NCBI RefSeq assembly: GCF_032337115.1
Contig: NZ_JAVXZY010000005.1
Coordinates: 124,001 to 188,000 of the forward strand
Direction of reading: 5' to 3'
Origin: Roseateles_C aquae
GTDB taxonomy: Bacteria; Pseudomonadota; Gammaproteobacteria; Burkholderiales; Burkholderiaceae_C
DNA: 64,000 bases
The position numbers and the translations under genes are program-made. Shown here piece after piece: positions 1-10,637 of this stretch. Every line of letters begins with the position of its first letter. Positions within the stretch are counted from its first letter, which is position 1. The notes under the pieces are model-generated. The model had not been told where the DNA came from. It saw only the letters and a list, made by a program, of their open reading frames with translations, and searched no databases.

Positions 1-552
1 CAGCAGCAGGGCCGGCGCATGCGAGAGGCCGTAGACGCAAACCATGATGCCCCACTGGATCTTGGCATTGCGCTCCAGAAAGCGGGCCGGGTCATCGGCC
101 AGCGCGCTGACCACCGGAATGGCCAGAAAGCCATAGACCGGGATCAGCACCGAGAAGATGTCGAAGTGGCGCGTGCCGACCAGCACATACTGCAGCGGCA
201 GGATGAAGAAGAAGGCCAGCAGCAGGCTGCGGTGGTCACCACGGCGGGTGTGCAAGAGGGTGATGAACTCGCGCAGCGCCAGGAAGGACAGCACGCCGAA
301 CAGCAGCGTCGCGCCGACCGGGCCCGACACCCAGGCGGCCCAGAACAGGCTGGCGAAGACCCAGACCATGTTCAGCTCATGGCGGAAACGCTGCCAGCCG
401 GCCCACCAGGCCTCGTCGTCGTCGCCGCGTTTCTTCAGCGAGAAAAGAAAGCTGCCGATGCTGGTCAGCATCAGCGCGCCGAACAGCAGCACGAACAGGA
501 AGGCAACCTGCTCGCTGCTGTTCAGGGATTTGAGCCAACGCAGTGCGGTCAT
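1..552 (-). CDS. CdsA-like phosphatidate cytidylyltransferase, C-terminus outside the window
   Basis: An open frame of 184 codons begins with ATG at 552 and runs off the left edge, so only the N-terminal part is visible. The translation starts MTALRWLKSLNSSEQ and has several hydrophobic segments (LLFGALMLTSIGSFLFSL, WVFASLFWAAW, LLAFFFILPLQYVLV, FSVLIPVYGFLAIPVV) separated by short charged loops. This matches the layout of CdsA-family integral membrane enzymes, which make CDP-diacylglycerol from phosphatidate and CTP. The PlsC gene, whose product is phosphatidate, lies 9 bp upstream on the same strand, so the two consecutive steps are probably co-transcribed. The C-terminal CdsA signature is not in the window, so the family call rests on the N-terminal half and on context. 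Confidence 0.8.
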   Translation of the reverse strand, partial: MTALRWLKSLNSSEQVAFLFVLLFGALMLTSIGSFLFSLKKRGDDDEAWWAGWQRFRHELNMVWVFASLFWAAWVSGPVGATLLFGVLSFLALREFITLLHTRRGDHRSLLLAFFFILPLQYVLVGTRHFDIFSVLIPVYGFLAIPVVSALADDPARFLERNAKIQWGIMVCVYGLSHAPALLL

Positions 553-561
553 CGCATCAAC

Positions 562-1188
562 TCACTTCCAGCCATTGGGCTTGAGCCCCATCACCGCCTC
601 GCGGGCGCGGGCGAGGAAGGCGCGCTTGTCCTCCCCCGGCTGCAGCTGCATCGGCGTGCCGAAGGTGACCGTGCACAGAATCGGCACCGGCACGACCTCG
701 CCCTTGGGCATCACGCGCTGGACGTTGTCTATCCAGGTCGGAATCAGCCGCGCCTGCGGGAACTGCTCGGCCAGGTGGAAGAGCCCGGCCTTGAAGGCCT
801 GCGGCTCGCCCTTGTTGGAGCGCGTGCCCTCGGGAAAGATGACCAGCGAGTCGCCCTTGGCCAGCGCCTCGACCAGCGGCTCCAGCGGGTCTTCATCCGG
901 CGTGCTGCGGGTGCGGCTGACGTAGATGGCGTTGAACACATTGCTGGTCAGCCATTGGCGCAGCGGCGAGCCGGTCCAGTAGTCACGTGCCGCGATCGGC
1001 CGCGTCTGCACCCGCAACTCGCGCGGCAGTGCCGCCCAGATCAGCACCCAGTCGAAATGGCTCTGGTGATTGGCGAAATAGATGCGCTGCTCCGCCTTGG
1101 GCGGACAGCCTTTCCAGTGCCCCTGCGCGCCAGTGATCAGGCGCGCCAGAAAGGCCAGGAACAGGCCCGTGGAGTTGGCGAGAGACAT
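562..1188 (-). CDS. plsC: 1-acyl-sn-glycerol-3-phosphate acyltransferase (PlsC family)
   Basis: The 208-residue protein carries the two diagnostic acyltransferase blocks: NHxxxxD as NHQSHFD (His41, Asp46) and FPEGTR (residues 118-123). It has an N-terminal hydrophobic stretch (GLFLAFLARLI) typical of membrane-bound PlsC. The family transfers an acyl chain to lysophosphatidate to give phosphatidate at the inner membrane. The ATG at 1188 (MSLANSTG) was chosen because the longer frame adds 28 Arg-rich residues unlike any PlsC N-terminus. The CdsA-like gene follows after 9 bp. The gap of about 145 bp to the GMC gene upstream suggests a separate promoter. Confidence 0.93.
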   Translation of the reverse strand: MSLANSTGLFLAFLARLITGAQGHWKGCPPKAEQRIYFANHQSHFDWVLIWAALPRELRVQTRPIAARDYWTGSPLRQWLTSNVFNAIYVSRTRSTPDEDPLEPLVEALAKGDSLVIFPEGTRSNKGEPQAFKAGLFHLAEQFPQARLIPTWIDNVQRVMPKGEVVPVPILCTVTFGTPMQLQPGEDKRAFLARAREAVMGLKPNGWK

Positions 1189-1333
1189 GGGGGAATGGTA
1201 GCGCTGCCAGTGCCTTGCTGGCATGACGAAACGGCGCCGCGACGTGCGACGCGCAAGGTCTGACCCCAGCACCGCCCGCAGGCGGTACCGGGCACAACAC
1301 GGATTGGGGCCCTTGGAGCCCCTTTCGCACAGC

Positions 1334-2959
1334 CTAGCCCAGCGCTGCTGCGTCCTTGCCTGTCAGCCGCTTGATCAAACCGGCGCTTAGCCGTGCGGCC
1401 TGGCTGTAGACCGACATCTGCGGGTTGGCGCCGATGCTGGTTGGGAAGATGGAGCCGTCGTGGACCGACAGGTTCTTGATCTGCCAGTGCTGGCCGTCGG
1501 GGCGGACGACGCCGCGCTTGGCGTCGGCCGCCATGCCGCAGCCGCCCATCACGTGGGCGCTGCCCACCGTGGTGATGTAGGGCTTGTAGGGCAGGGCGGC
1601 GATGGCCTCGCGGGCCTCGGCCCAGCTGGCGTAGTCGCGCGCCAGCTCGTGGGCCGGGCGCACGGTCTTGGCGCCGGCGGCGAACTGGATTTCGGTCATC
1701 GTCAGGTGGGCGCGGCGGGCGCCGTCGAGCAGATAGGGCGTCAGCGCATAGTCGAGCACGGCGCTGCCGTCGCTCTTGAGCTTGACGCTGCCGCCGCTGG
1801 CCTCGGGGTGGAAGCCGTCACGCAGCAGGCCGATCAGCACGCTCATCTGCGGGAAGTCCTTTGCCCGTGCGACGAGTTCCTTGCCCATGCCGCCCAGATT
1901 GGTCATCGCAAAGCCGGGATGCACGGGCGCGGTCTCCAGCTTGTAGCCGATCGGGCCGTCGATGGCCTGGGTGTGCAGGAAGTGGTCGGAATAGACCGCC
2001 AGCGGCGCGCCGGCCCAGCCGTTGACCGGCTCGGGCATCTGGCCCGACACCGCGACGGTGGGGTGCAGAAAGGTGCGTTTGCCGAGCAGGCCATGCGGAT
2101 CGGCCGCCTTGGAGCGCAAGAGCAGGGCCGGCGAATTGATCGCGCCGCCGGCGACGACGAAATGCTTGGCGCGCAGGCGCAGCGGCGCGCCGCTGGGTGT
2201 GCCGTCAAGCAGGATGGGCTGGGCGATCAGCGCGCTGGCGGTATCGCCATCGAACTCGAAGCGCTCGGCGCGGGTCTGCACCAGCAGCGTGGCGCCGAGG
2301 TCCAGTGCCGCGGGGATGGTGGTCACCAGCATCGACTGCTTGGCATTGGTCGGGCAACCGAGGCCGCAGGAACCCAGATTCCAGCAGCCCTTGACGTTGC
2401 GGTTGATGCTGGGCGCCTTGAGGCCTAACTTCTCAGAGCCGCGGCGCAGCACGCTGTTGTTGCCATTCGGTTCGGTCAGCCATTCGCTGATATTGAGCCG
2501 GCGCTCGACCTGCTCGAACCAGGGTTTCATCTGCTCGCCGCCGACCTCGCTGACGCCAAAGCGTTCGGCCCACCAGGCCAGTGTCTCGGCCGGTGTGCGG
2601 AAGGAGCCGGCCCAGTTGACGGTGGTGGAGCCGCCCACACAGCGGCCCTGCAGAATGGGCATGCTCTGGTCGGCGTTCTTGCGTGCGCCGGACTCCTGGT
2701 AGAGCTGGCCATAGGCATCGGTCTCGCGCTGGCGGAAATCGCTGCTGGAGCGCAGAGGGCCTTCCTCGACGATGACGATCTTCAAGCCGGCGCGGGCCAG
2801 CATCTCGGCGCTGATGCCGGCACCTGCACCGCTGCCGATGATGACGACATCGGCCTCCAGCGTGGCCGGCAAGGTCCCCAGGCCTTGCGCAGCGGCGCCG
2901 CCCAGCACCTTCCAGCCGCGGGCCAGGCCCTCCTTGATCGGGTCTGCAATGCTGCTCAT
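1334..2959 (-). CDS. GMC family (glucose-methanol-choline) FAD oxidoreductase
   Basis: A 541-residue flavoprotein. The FAD-binding Rossmann motif GSGAGAG lies at about residues 42-48 and is followed by the acidic end of beta2 (IVIVEEGP). The GMC C-terminal block is present as SAHVMGGC followed by DGSIFPTSIGANPQMS, which holds the His and Asn-Pro of the catalytic region. Members oxidise alcohols, including long-chain and polycyclic alcohols. Its start codon overlaps the stop of the small twin-arginine protein (ATGA at 2956-2959), and an aldehyde dehydrogenase comes first in the operon. A two-step alcohol to aldehyde to acid pathway is therefore likely. The GMC protein has no signal peptide of its own, so it may act in the cytoplasm or be exported with its partner. 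The substrate cannot be read from the sequence. Confidence 0.9.
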   Translation of the reverse strand: MSSIADPIKEGLARGWKVLGGAAAQGLGTLPATLEADVVIIGSGAGAGISAEMLARAGLKIVIVEEGPLRSSSDFRQRETDAYGQLYQESGARKNADQSMPILQGRCVGGSTTVNWAGSFRTPAETLAWWAERFGVSEVGGEQMKPWFEQVERRLNISEWLTEPNGNNSVLRRGSEKLGLKAPSINRNVKGCWNLGSCGLGCPTNAKQSMLVTTIPAALDLGATLLVQTRAERFEFDGDTASALIAQPILLDGTPSGAPLRLRAKHFVVAGGAINSPALLLRSKAADPHGLLGKRTFLHPTVAVSGQMPEPVNGWAGAPLAVYSDHFLHTQAIDGPIGYKLETAPVHPGFAMTNLGGMGKELVARAKDFPQMSVLIGLLRDGFHPEASGGSVKLKSDGSAVLDYALTPYLLDGARRAHLTMTEIQFAAGAKTVRPAHELARDYASWAEAREAIAALPYKPYITTVGSAHVMGGCGMAADAKRGVVRPDGQHWQIKNLSVHDGSIFPTSIGANPQMSVYSQAARLSAGLIKRLTGKDAAALG

Positions 2960-3486
2960 GGCATCTCTCTCGGTCCGGGGTAGCCGACCAGGGCCCAGCT
3001 GGCCGGGTCGGTGAAGAACACCAGGGTGTTCAGGTCACGCAACGCGTGGTAGATCTGTTGGCGCACGTCCAGCGTCGACAGGCTCATGGTCTTCAGTGTG
3101 GCCTGCACCTCGGCGGGCGTGGCGCTGGCCCAGTCGCTGGCCAGGCCGGTCAACGCCAGGCGGCCGCCGCTGCTGCACAGCAGCGCCAGCACCTGCGAGA
3201 GCTCGGCGCGCAGCGCTGGTGGCAGGCCGGCCAGGGTGTCGTTCAAGCGCTTCATGTGCGCATCGAGCCGGGCCTCGCGGGCGGCTGCGTCGGCGGGCAG
3301 CAGGCCCTCGAACACCGCGGCGGCGACGGCGCGCATCAGGCTGCTTGCCGGCGCCGAGAGCCGGCCTTCCACCAGGCCGGGCTTGAGCAGCGCGACACCG
3401 GCGCCGGCCACGCCGAGCAGCACGGTGGCGCCCAGGCCGAGCTTGAGCAGGCGGCGGCGTTGGATCAGGGGAGTGTTTGCGGTCAT
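2956..3486 (-). CDS. Small twin-arginine-signal protein, probable GMC oxidoreductase partner
   Basis: The 176-residue protein starts with an Arg-rich segment (RRRLLKLGLG, residues 10-19) and then a hydrophobic core, as in a Tat signal or membrane anchor. The rest is mostly helical with no recognisable catalytic motif. Size and position resemble gluconate 2-dehydrogenase subunit-3-type or Tat-signal companions that accompany GMC dehydrogenases. Translation is coupled to the GMC gene by a 4-nt ATGA overlap, and the aldehyde dehydrogenase ends 13 bp upstream. A role in export, folding or membrane attachment of the GMC subunit is inferred from context only. Confidence 0.72.
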   Translation of the reverse strand: MTANTPLIQRRRLLKLGLGATVLLGVAGAGVALLKPGLVEGRLSAPASSLMRAVAAAVFEGLLPADAAAREARLDAHMKRLNDTLAGLPPALRAELSQVLALLCSSGGRLALTGLASDWASATPAEVQATLKTMSLSTLDVRQQIYHALRDLNTLVFFTDPASWALVGYPGPREMP

Positions 3487-3499
3487 GGGGGATGGATGC

Positions 3500-4909
3500 T
3501 CAGCTGATGCGTTTCAGGAGCGCGAGCAGGCGGTCAAAGGTCTTGCCATAGGGCGGGTAGAACAACGCGGTGCCGGCGAAGCGCGATTGGATGAAGACCG
3601 GCTTTTCCTTGCTGAAGGTGCGGAAGCCCCATTCACCGTGGTAGCTGCCCATGCCGCTGGCGCCAACGCCGCCGAAGGGCTGATCTTCCTGGCCCAGATG
3701 CCAGATGCAGTCGTTCACCGTCACGCCGCCGGCGTGGCTGTGGGCGAGCGCATGGTCGCGCGCGGCGCGGTCGTTACCGAACCAGTACAGGGCCAGCGGC
3801 CGGTCGTGGCGGTTGATGTAGGCGAGCGCCTCGTCGGGCGTGTCGTAGGCGACGATGGGCAGCAGCGGGCCGAAGATTTCCTCGCGCATCACCGCCATCT
3901 CCTCGTTCACATCGAGCAGCAGATGGGGCGTGAGCTTGCGGCCTGTCATGGCCTCCTCGTGCGTGGGCAGCAGCTGCGCGCCGCGCTCGCGGGCGTCGGT
4001 CAGCAGGCCTTGCAGGCGGGCGTGATGGCGCGGCGTGGCGATGGCGCTGTAGTCGGGGTTGGTGTCCAGCGTCGGGTAGAGCTGGCGCATGGCCTGCTGC
4101 AGCGCCTCGGCCAGCGGGGCCACCAGCTCGCGCGGCGCCAGCACATAGTCGGGCGCCACGCAGGTCTGGCCGGCGTTGAGCAGCTTGCCGAAGGCCAGGC
4201 GGCGGGCGGTGAGCGCCAGATCGCAGCTGCGGTCGATGAGGGCCGGCGACTTGCCGCCGAGCTCCAGCGTCACCGGGGTCAGGTGTTGCGCGGCGGCCTG
4301 GGCGACCAGGCGGCCAACCGGCGTCGAGCCGGTGAAGAACAGGTGATCGAAAGGCAGTTGGGTGAAGACCTTGCCGACCTCGGCATCGCCGATGATGACC
4401 TGCATTTCCTCGGGCTTGAAGAACTCGGCGACCATGCGCGCCATCAGCAGCGAGGTCTGCGGCGTCAGCTCCGAGGGCTTGATCATCACCCGGTTGCCGG
4501 CCGCCAGCGCGGCCAGCGCCGGCGCCATCGCCAGGTAATAGGGGTAGTTCCAGGGCGAGACGATGCCAACGACGCCGAGCGGCTGGCGCAGCAGCCGGTT
4601 GCTGGCCGGCAGGTACTGCATCGCGGTGGGCATGCGGCGCGGCTTCATCCACGAGCGCAGGTGACACAAGGCATGGTTGACGCCACTCTCGACGGTGTAC
4701 ACGTCCGCCAGCAGCGTTTCCTGCGGCGCACGATGGCTGAAGTCGGCGGCGATGGCCTCGGCCAGCTCGGTCGCGTATTGGCGCGTCATCGCGCCCAGTC
4801 GCTGCAGGCGATCGCGGCGCACCGCCAGGCTGGGGCTCATCTCGGCCGCAAAGGCGGTGCGCTGCTGCTCCAGCACCAGATGCAGGCGCTCCTGAAGCGA
4901 TTGGTTCAT
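3500..4909 (-). CDS. Coniferyl-aldehyde-dehydrogenase-type aldehyde dehydrogenase
   Basis: A 469-residue NAD(P)-dependent aldehyde dehydrogenase. The catalytic Glu lies in LELGGKSP (Glu216) and the nucleophilic Cys in NAGQTC (Cys250); the oxyanion Asn is in SPWNYP (Asn121). The short length and the hydrophobic C-terminal tail (FAGTALFYPPYGKTF) place it with the coniferyl aldehyde and fatty aldehyde dehydrogenase branch rather than the 500-residue betaine type. It is first in an operon with the Tat-signal protein and the GMC oxidoreductase and would take the aldehyde made by the latter on to the acid. The aldehyde could be aromatic or aliphatic; sequence alone does not decide. Confidence 0.9.
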   Translation of the reverse strand: MNQSLQERLHLVLEQQRTAFAAEMSPSLAVRRDRLQRLGAMTRQYATELAEAIAADFSHRAPQETLLADVYTVESGVNHALCHLRSWMKPRRMPTAMQYLPASNRLLRQPLGVVGIVSPWNYPYYLAMAPALAALAAGNRVMIKPSELTPQTSLLMARMVAEFFKPEEMQVIIGDAEVGKVFTQLPFDHLFFTGSTPVGRLVAQAAAQHLTPVTLELGGKSPALIDRSCDLALTARRLAFGKLLNAGQTCVAPDYVLAPRELVAPLAEALQQAMRQLYPTLDTNPDYSAIATPRHHARLQGLLTDARERGAQLLPTHEEAMTGRKLTPHLLLDVNEEMAVMREEIFGPLLPIVAYDTPDEALAYINRHDRPLALYWFGNDRAARDHALAHSHAGGVTVNDCIWHLGQEDQPFGGVGASGMGSYHGEWGFRTFSKEKPVFIQSRFAGTALFYPPYGKTFDRLLALLKRIS

Positions 4910-5268
4910 GTCTTGTCTCCGCCCTTGTTCTCGGCCTTCTCAGCCCGCGTGCCGGCGACGCTCGCTGGCCCGCAGGTTCTTGGCTTTGAGGCTACCCCCA
5001 AAGCATCGACCACGCCAAGCGTGTTGGCCCTGGGCTAGAGGAATGCATCTAACGCGGCTGTGTCACGGTGGTGACAGGCTGACAGTTGCCACTTGTGTGA
5101 CCAAAGCCGCGTTTGGCCCAGCCTTCCCCCCGGTGTGTGGGCTGGGCGCTAGGGGCGGGCTGGCAACAATCAAGTCCATTGGCGCAAGCGCTTGCCAGTC
5201 GCCGACGAGCAGCGTCAGCCGGCGTGAGCGCCGTCCTCGACATCCACCATCCAACCGGAGCCCATCCC
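4910..5268. promoter_or_regulatory. Divergent intergenic region between ALDH operon and PEP-CTERM gene
   Basis: No gene is seen in these 359 bases. They must hold the promoters of both the leftward aldehyde dehydrogenase operon and the rightward PEP-CTERM gene. A perfect inverted repeat TGTCAC-GGTG-GTGACA lies at 5061-5076 and further TGACA/TGTGAC half-sites follow to 5102, which looks like an operator for a dimeric regulator. A perfect 12-bp palindrome GCAAGCGCTTGC lies at 5184-5195, nearer the PEP-CTERM gene. Neither site was matched to a named regulator. Confidence 0.5.
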
Positions 5269-5925
5269 ATGAAGAAGACCATTGCCGCAGCCACCCTTGC
5301 ATTGCTGTCCCTCCAGGCTGCGGAGGCGGGCGTGGTGTTCGCCAATCCGACCAATGCGGCCAATGGCAATTGCGTGTTCAGCACGACTTGCGCCGCCTCG
5401 GTCGGTGCGGGCAATGACTACGCCGCCCAGGCCTTCACCCTGAGCAGCGCCACCACGCTGACCGGCGCCTCCTTCACCGCCTTCGTGCGGTTCGGCTCAA
5501 CCCAGCCCAGCGCCGCCAACTGGATGTTCTTGCTCGGCACCGCCGGTACGCCCGGTGCAGTGCTGGCCTCGGGCCAGGGCAGCGTGATCAACTCGCGCCA
5601 GTCGGTCGGCAGCAACTACGGGCTCGACCTGGTCGAAGAGGGCTTCAGCCTGCCGTCCATCAGTCTGGCAGCAGGCAACTACTTCTTCGCCGTCCAGGCC
5701 GTCTCGAGCGACTTCCAGACCTATCTGGCCACGGCCAATGGCGGTGGCGCCTTCGAAACGCACAATGGTGGCGTGAACTGGTCGAGCACCTACGCTGGCA
5801 ACAGCGCCGTCGCGGTCAGCCTGTTCGGTGCCGACGCCGCCCGTTTGCCCGAGCCGACCAGCCTGGCTTTGGTGGGGCTGGCCTTGGCCGGCGTGGCGTC
5901 AGTCCGGCGCCGCAAGCAGGGCTGA
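5269..5925 (+). CDS. PEP-CTERM sorting-domain protein
   Basis: A 218-residue exported protein. ATG at 5269 gives a signal peptide (MKKTIAAATLALLSLQAAEA). The C-terminus has the PEP-CTERM tripartite sort signal: LPEPTSLAL, a hydrophobic helix (VGLALAGVASV) and RRRKQG. In the family this tail is recognised and cut by exosortase (EpsH/XrtA) in strains that make exopolysaccharide. The central part is rich in Ala, Ser, Asn and Thr, with short beta-like segments and no enzyme motif, so it is probably a surface or matrix protein. It stands alone and is followed by a strong terminator. Confidence 0.9.
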   Translation: MKKTIAAATLALLSLQAAEAGVVFANPTNAANGNCVFSTTCAASVGAGNDYAAQAFTLSSATTLTGASFTAFVRFGSTQPSAANWMFLLGTAGTPGAVLASGQGSVINSRQSVGSNYGLDLVEEGFSLPSISLAAGNYFFAVQAVSSDFQTYLATANGGGAFETHNGGVNWSSTYAGNSAVAVSLFGADAARLPEPTSLALVGLALAGVASVRRRKQG

Positions 5926-5943
5926 GCGCTTCCAGCCGACACA

Positions 5944-5971
5944 AAAAAGCCCCAGTTCACTGGGGCTTTTT
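5944..5971. terminator. Bidirectional intrinsic terminator
   Basis: A perfect 12-bp stem (AAAAAGCCCCAG / CTGGGGCTTTTT) encloses a TTCA loop. It is flanked by A on the left and T on the right, so it can stop both the rightward PEP-CTERM transcript and the leftward lipoprotein operon that ends at 6008. Confidence 0.93.
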
Positions 5972-6007
5972 CCTTGGCACGGCTGAGGCCTGTGCCGACG
6001 TTCCCGC

Positions 6008-7953
6008 TCAGTTGCCCGGTTTGTAGATCATCACGTCCTGTGTGGTGCTGTTGACCAGCACGAACACGCCGCGCTTGCCGCTCCAGCGGAAGCGACCGTA
6101 GGTGCCCCAGTTCTGCTGGGCACCGGGATCGTCGCCGGTGCCGGCCGCTGTCGACCAGGCCTGGGTTTGCGGATCGTAGACATAGACGTTGCGGCCGCCG
6201 CCCCAGGCATAGAAGCGATCGCGCGAGTCGGCGTAGGCGAAGCCGGGGCGCGTGCCGATCTGGTTTGGCGCCGTGCCGCTGGCCGTGATCTGCGTGTACC
6301 CGGTCTTGGCCTGCAGGCTGGCGGTGTTGTTCAGATCAAAACGGCGCAGTGCATAACTGCCGTCGGCCAGTGAGGCCAGCGCATACATGTGGTTGCGCTG
6401 GCGGTCGATGTCGGTGCCGCCGCCGGTCTCGTAATTGACGTAGCCGTAGCGTTGGAACTGGCGCGTCGCGGTGTTGTAGGCGGTGATCGGCGCACCTTCG
6501 GCGGTCAGGTACCAGACCAGGCCCTTGGCATCGACAGCAACCTGGCCGCGGCCGTAGACATCGGCCGGGCGTCGCGCCACCCGCTCCCACAGCCGCGTCT
6601 GCGGGTCAAGGCAATCGATGCCGAAATCGTCGACTTGCGCGCCAGGATAGGCGCCACCGCCGTAATAGCAGTAACGGTCGTTGACCGTGTCAACGAACAC
6701 CTTGCCATAGGTGTGATCCGAGCGCGGCTGCTGCAGATTCAGTTGCGACACCACCGGCTCGACAAAGCACTTGTCGTAGTCGACATAGGGCTTGCCGGCC
6801 ATCATCACCGAGGCCGGCAGGTTGATGTTGGCGCTCTTGGGGTAGTAGCCGCAACTCTCGAGGCGGCTGTCGTTCCAGCCCGGCCCCGGGTTCGCGCCGT
6901 CGGCGCCGGCCGACATCTCGGTCAGGCGCTGCCACTTCATCACCGCCAGATCAAAGGCAAACACGTTGTTGTACCAACTGTCGCTGTGCCCGCCGCCATA
7001 GACGATCATCCGATCGCGCTTGTCGTCGTAGGCGCCGCCACTCCAGGCGGTGATCACGTTGGCGCAGAAATAGGCCTGGTAGGGGCTGGGGCAGACGTCC
7101 TTCATCTGCGTGCTCGGCAGTGCCTTCCAGGAGTTGGCAGGCATGCCGGCAATCAGCGCATCGACCGCGGCGTTGCGCAGATCGGCCGGCACAAACCCGG
7201 CCGTGACTGAACGGGCCTGGCTCAGCGTGACCGTGCACTGTGTCTGCGAACCGGCACAGGCGCCGCCCCAGCCATCAAAGACCGAGCCAGCTGCGGGCGT
7301 GGCCTGCAGTGTGAACGTGGTATTCGCCGCCAGTGTCGTGCTGCAGTTGCTGTTGCAGACCAGGGCCTTGCCTGTGACCGTGCCGCTTCCACTACCGGCC
7401 ATGAAGACGCTGAGCGTGTAGCTGCTCGGCGTAGGCGTGGGCGTAGGCGTAGGCGTAGGCGTAGGCGTAGGCGTAGGCGTAGGCGTAGGCGTAGGCGTGG
7501 GCGTGGGCGTGGGTGTGGGTGTGGGTGTGGGTGTGGGTGTGGGTGTGGGTGTGGGTGTGGGTGTGGGTGTGGGTGTGGGTGTGGGTGTGGGTACAGGGAC
7601 CGGTACCGGTACCGGTGTTGGCACAGGCGTCGGTACCGGTGTTGGCGTTGGTGTTGGAGTCGGCACAGGCACCGGCACCGGCACCGGCACCGGAATAGGC
7701 ACAGGCACGGGAACCGGTACCGGGACAGGTACTGGTGTCGTGCCGGGGCTAGGCTCGGGCGATGGACTCGGCGTAGGCGTAGGCGTAGGTGCGGGCGCGG
7801 GAGCTGGTGCTGGTGCTGGTGCTGGTGCTGGTGCTGGTGCTGGTGTAGGCGCAGGAACTGCCCCAGGAATCAAAGGGCTGCCGCTGCTGTTGCCGCCGCC
7901 ACCGCAGGCGCTCAGCGCCAGCCCGAGGGCGGCGATCAGGGGGGTGCTTCGTT

Positions 7954-7957
<4 letters not shown>
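6008..7957 (-). CDS. Lipoprotein with Pro-Thr linker, InlB-type repeat domain and kelch-like domain
   Basis: A 649-residue predicted lipoprotein. The lipobox is LSAC (Cys18), followed by GGGG and then about 140 residues of Pro-Thr, Pro-Val and Pro-Ala dipeptides. Next comes a domain of about 75 residues ending in SVTAGF that resembles the divergent InlB B-repeat (YTLSVFMAGSGSGTVTG, then DGWGG). The C-terminal 370 residues contain repeated GGG motifs with Tyr/Trp (IVYGGGHSDSWYNN, YYGGGAYPG, YAWGGGRNVYVYD), as in kelch or galactose-oxidase-like propellers. ATG at 7957 overlaps the stop of the upstream gene. It is probably surface-exposed, with the linker spanning a cell-wall or capsule layer. 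No catalytic residues were assigned. Confidence 0.8.
7429..7850. repeat. In-frame hexanucleotide repeat tract encoding a Pro-Thr/Pro-Val linker
   Basis: 7429-7592 is an almost pure array of hexamers (GTAGGC, GTGGGC and GTGGGT on the plus strand), which read Pro-Thr on the minus strand. It continues as degenerate ACCGGN units to about 7740 and again as GTAGGC and GCTGGT units from about 7772 to 7850. Each unit is two codons long, so gain or loss of units changes linker length without breaking the frame. Confidence 0.95.
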
Positions 7958-10503
<2,546 letters not shown>

Positions 10504-10637
10504 CGGGGTCAGCTGCTGCAGGGATGTCGCTCAAGGGGGGCCGGCCTTGCGACCGAACCTTGCAGTATGCCGATCCCAGATTGAAAGGCGGTCAAGTTGC
10601 GCATTGCGCTTGTGACCGCTGGTGACGAAATGTGCGA

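Noticed and set aside
3086..5038. Long open frame of 650 codons on the plus strand
   Set aside because: It lies antisense to the aldehyde dehydrogenase and the Tat-signal gene, is rich in Arg, Gly and Gln and has no recognisable domain. Long antisense frames are common in DNA of this GC content.
5184..5195. Sigma-54 promoter before the PEP-CTERM gene
   Set aside because: TGGCGC and TTGC are present around the palindrome but the GG to GC spacing is 11 rather than 10 bases, so it is not a convincing sigma-54 site.
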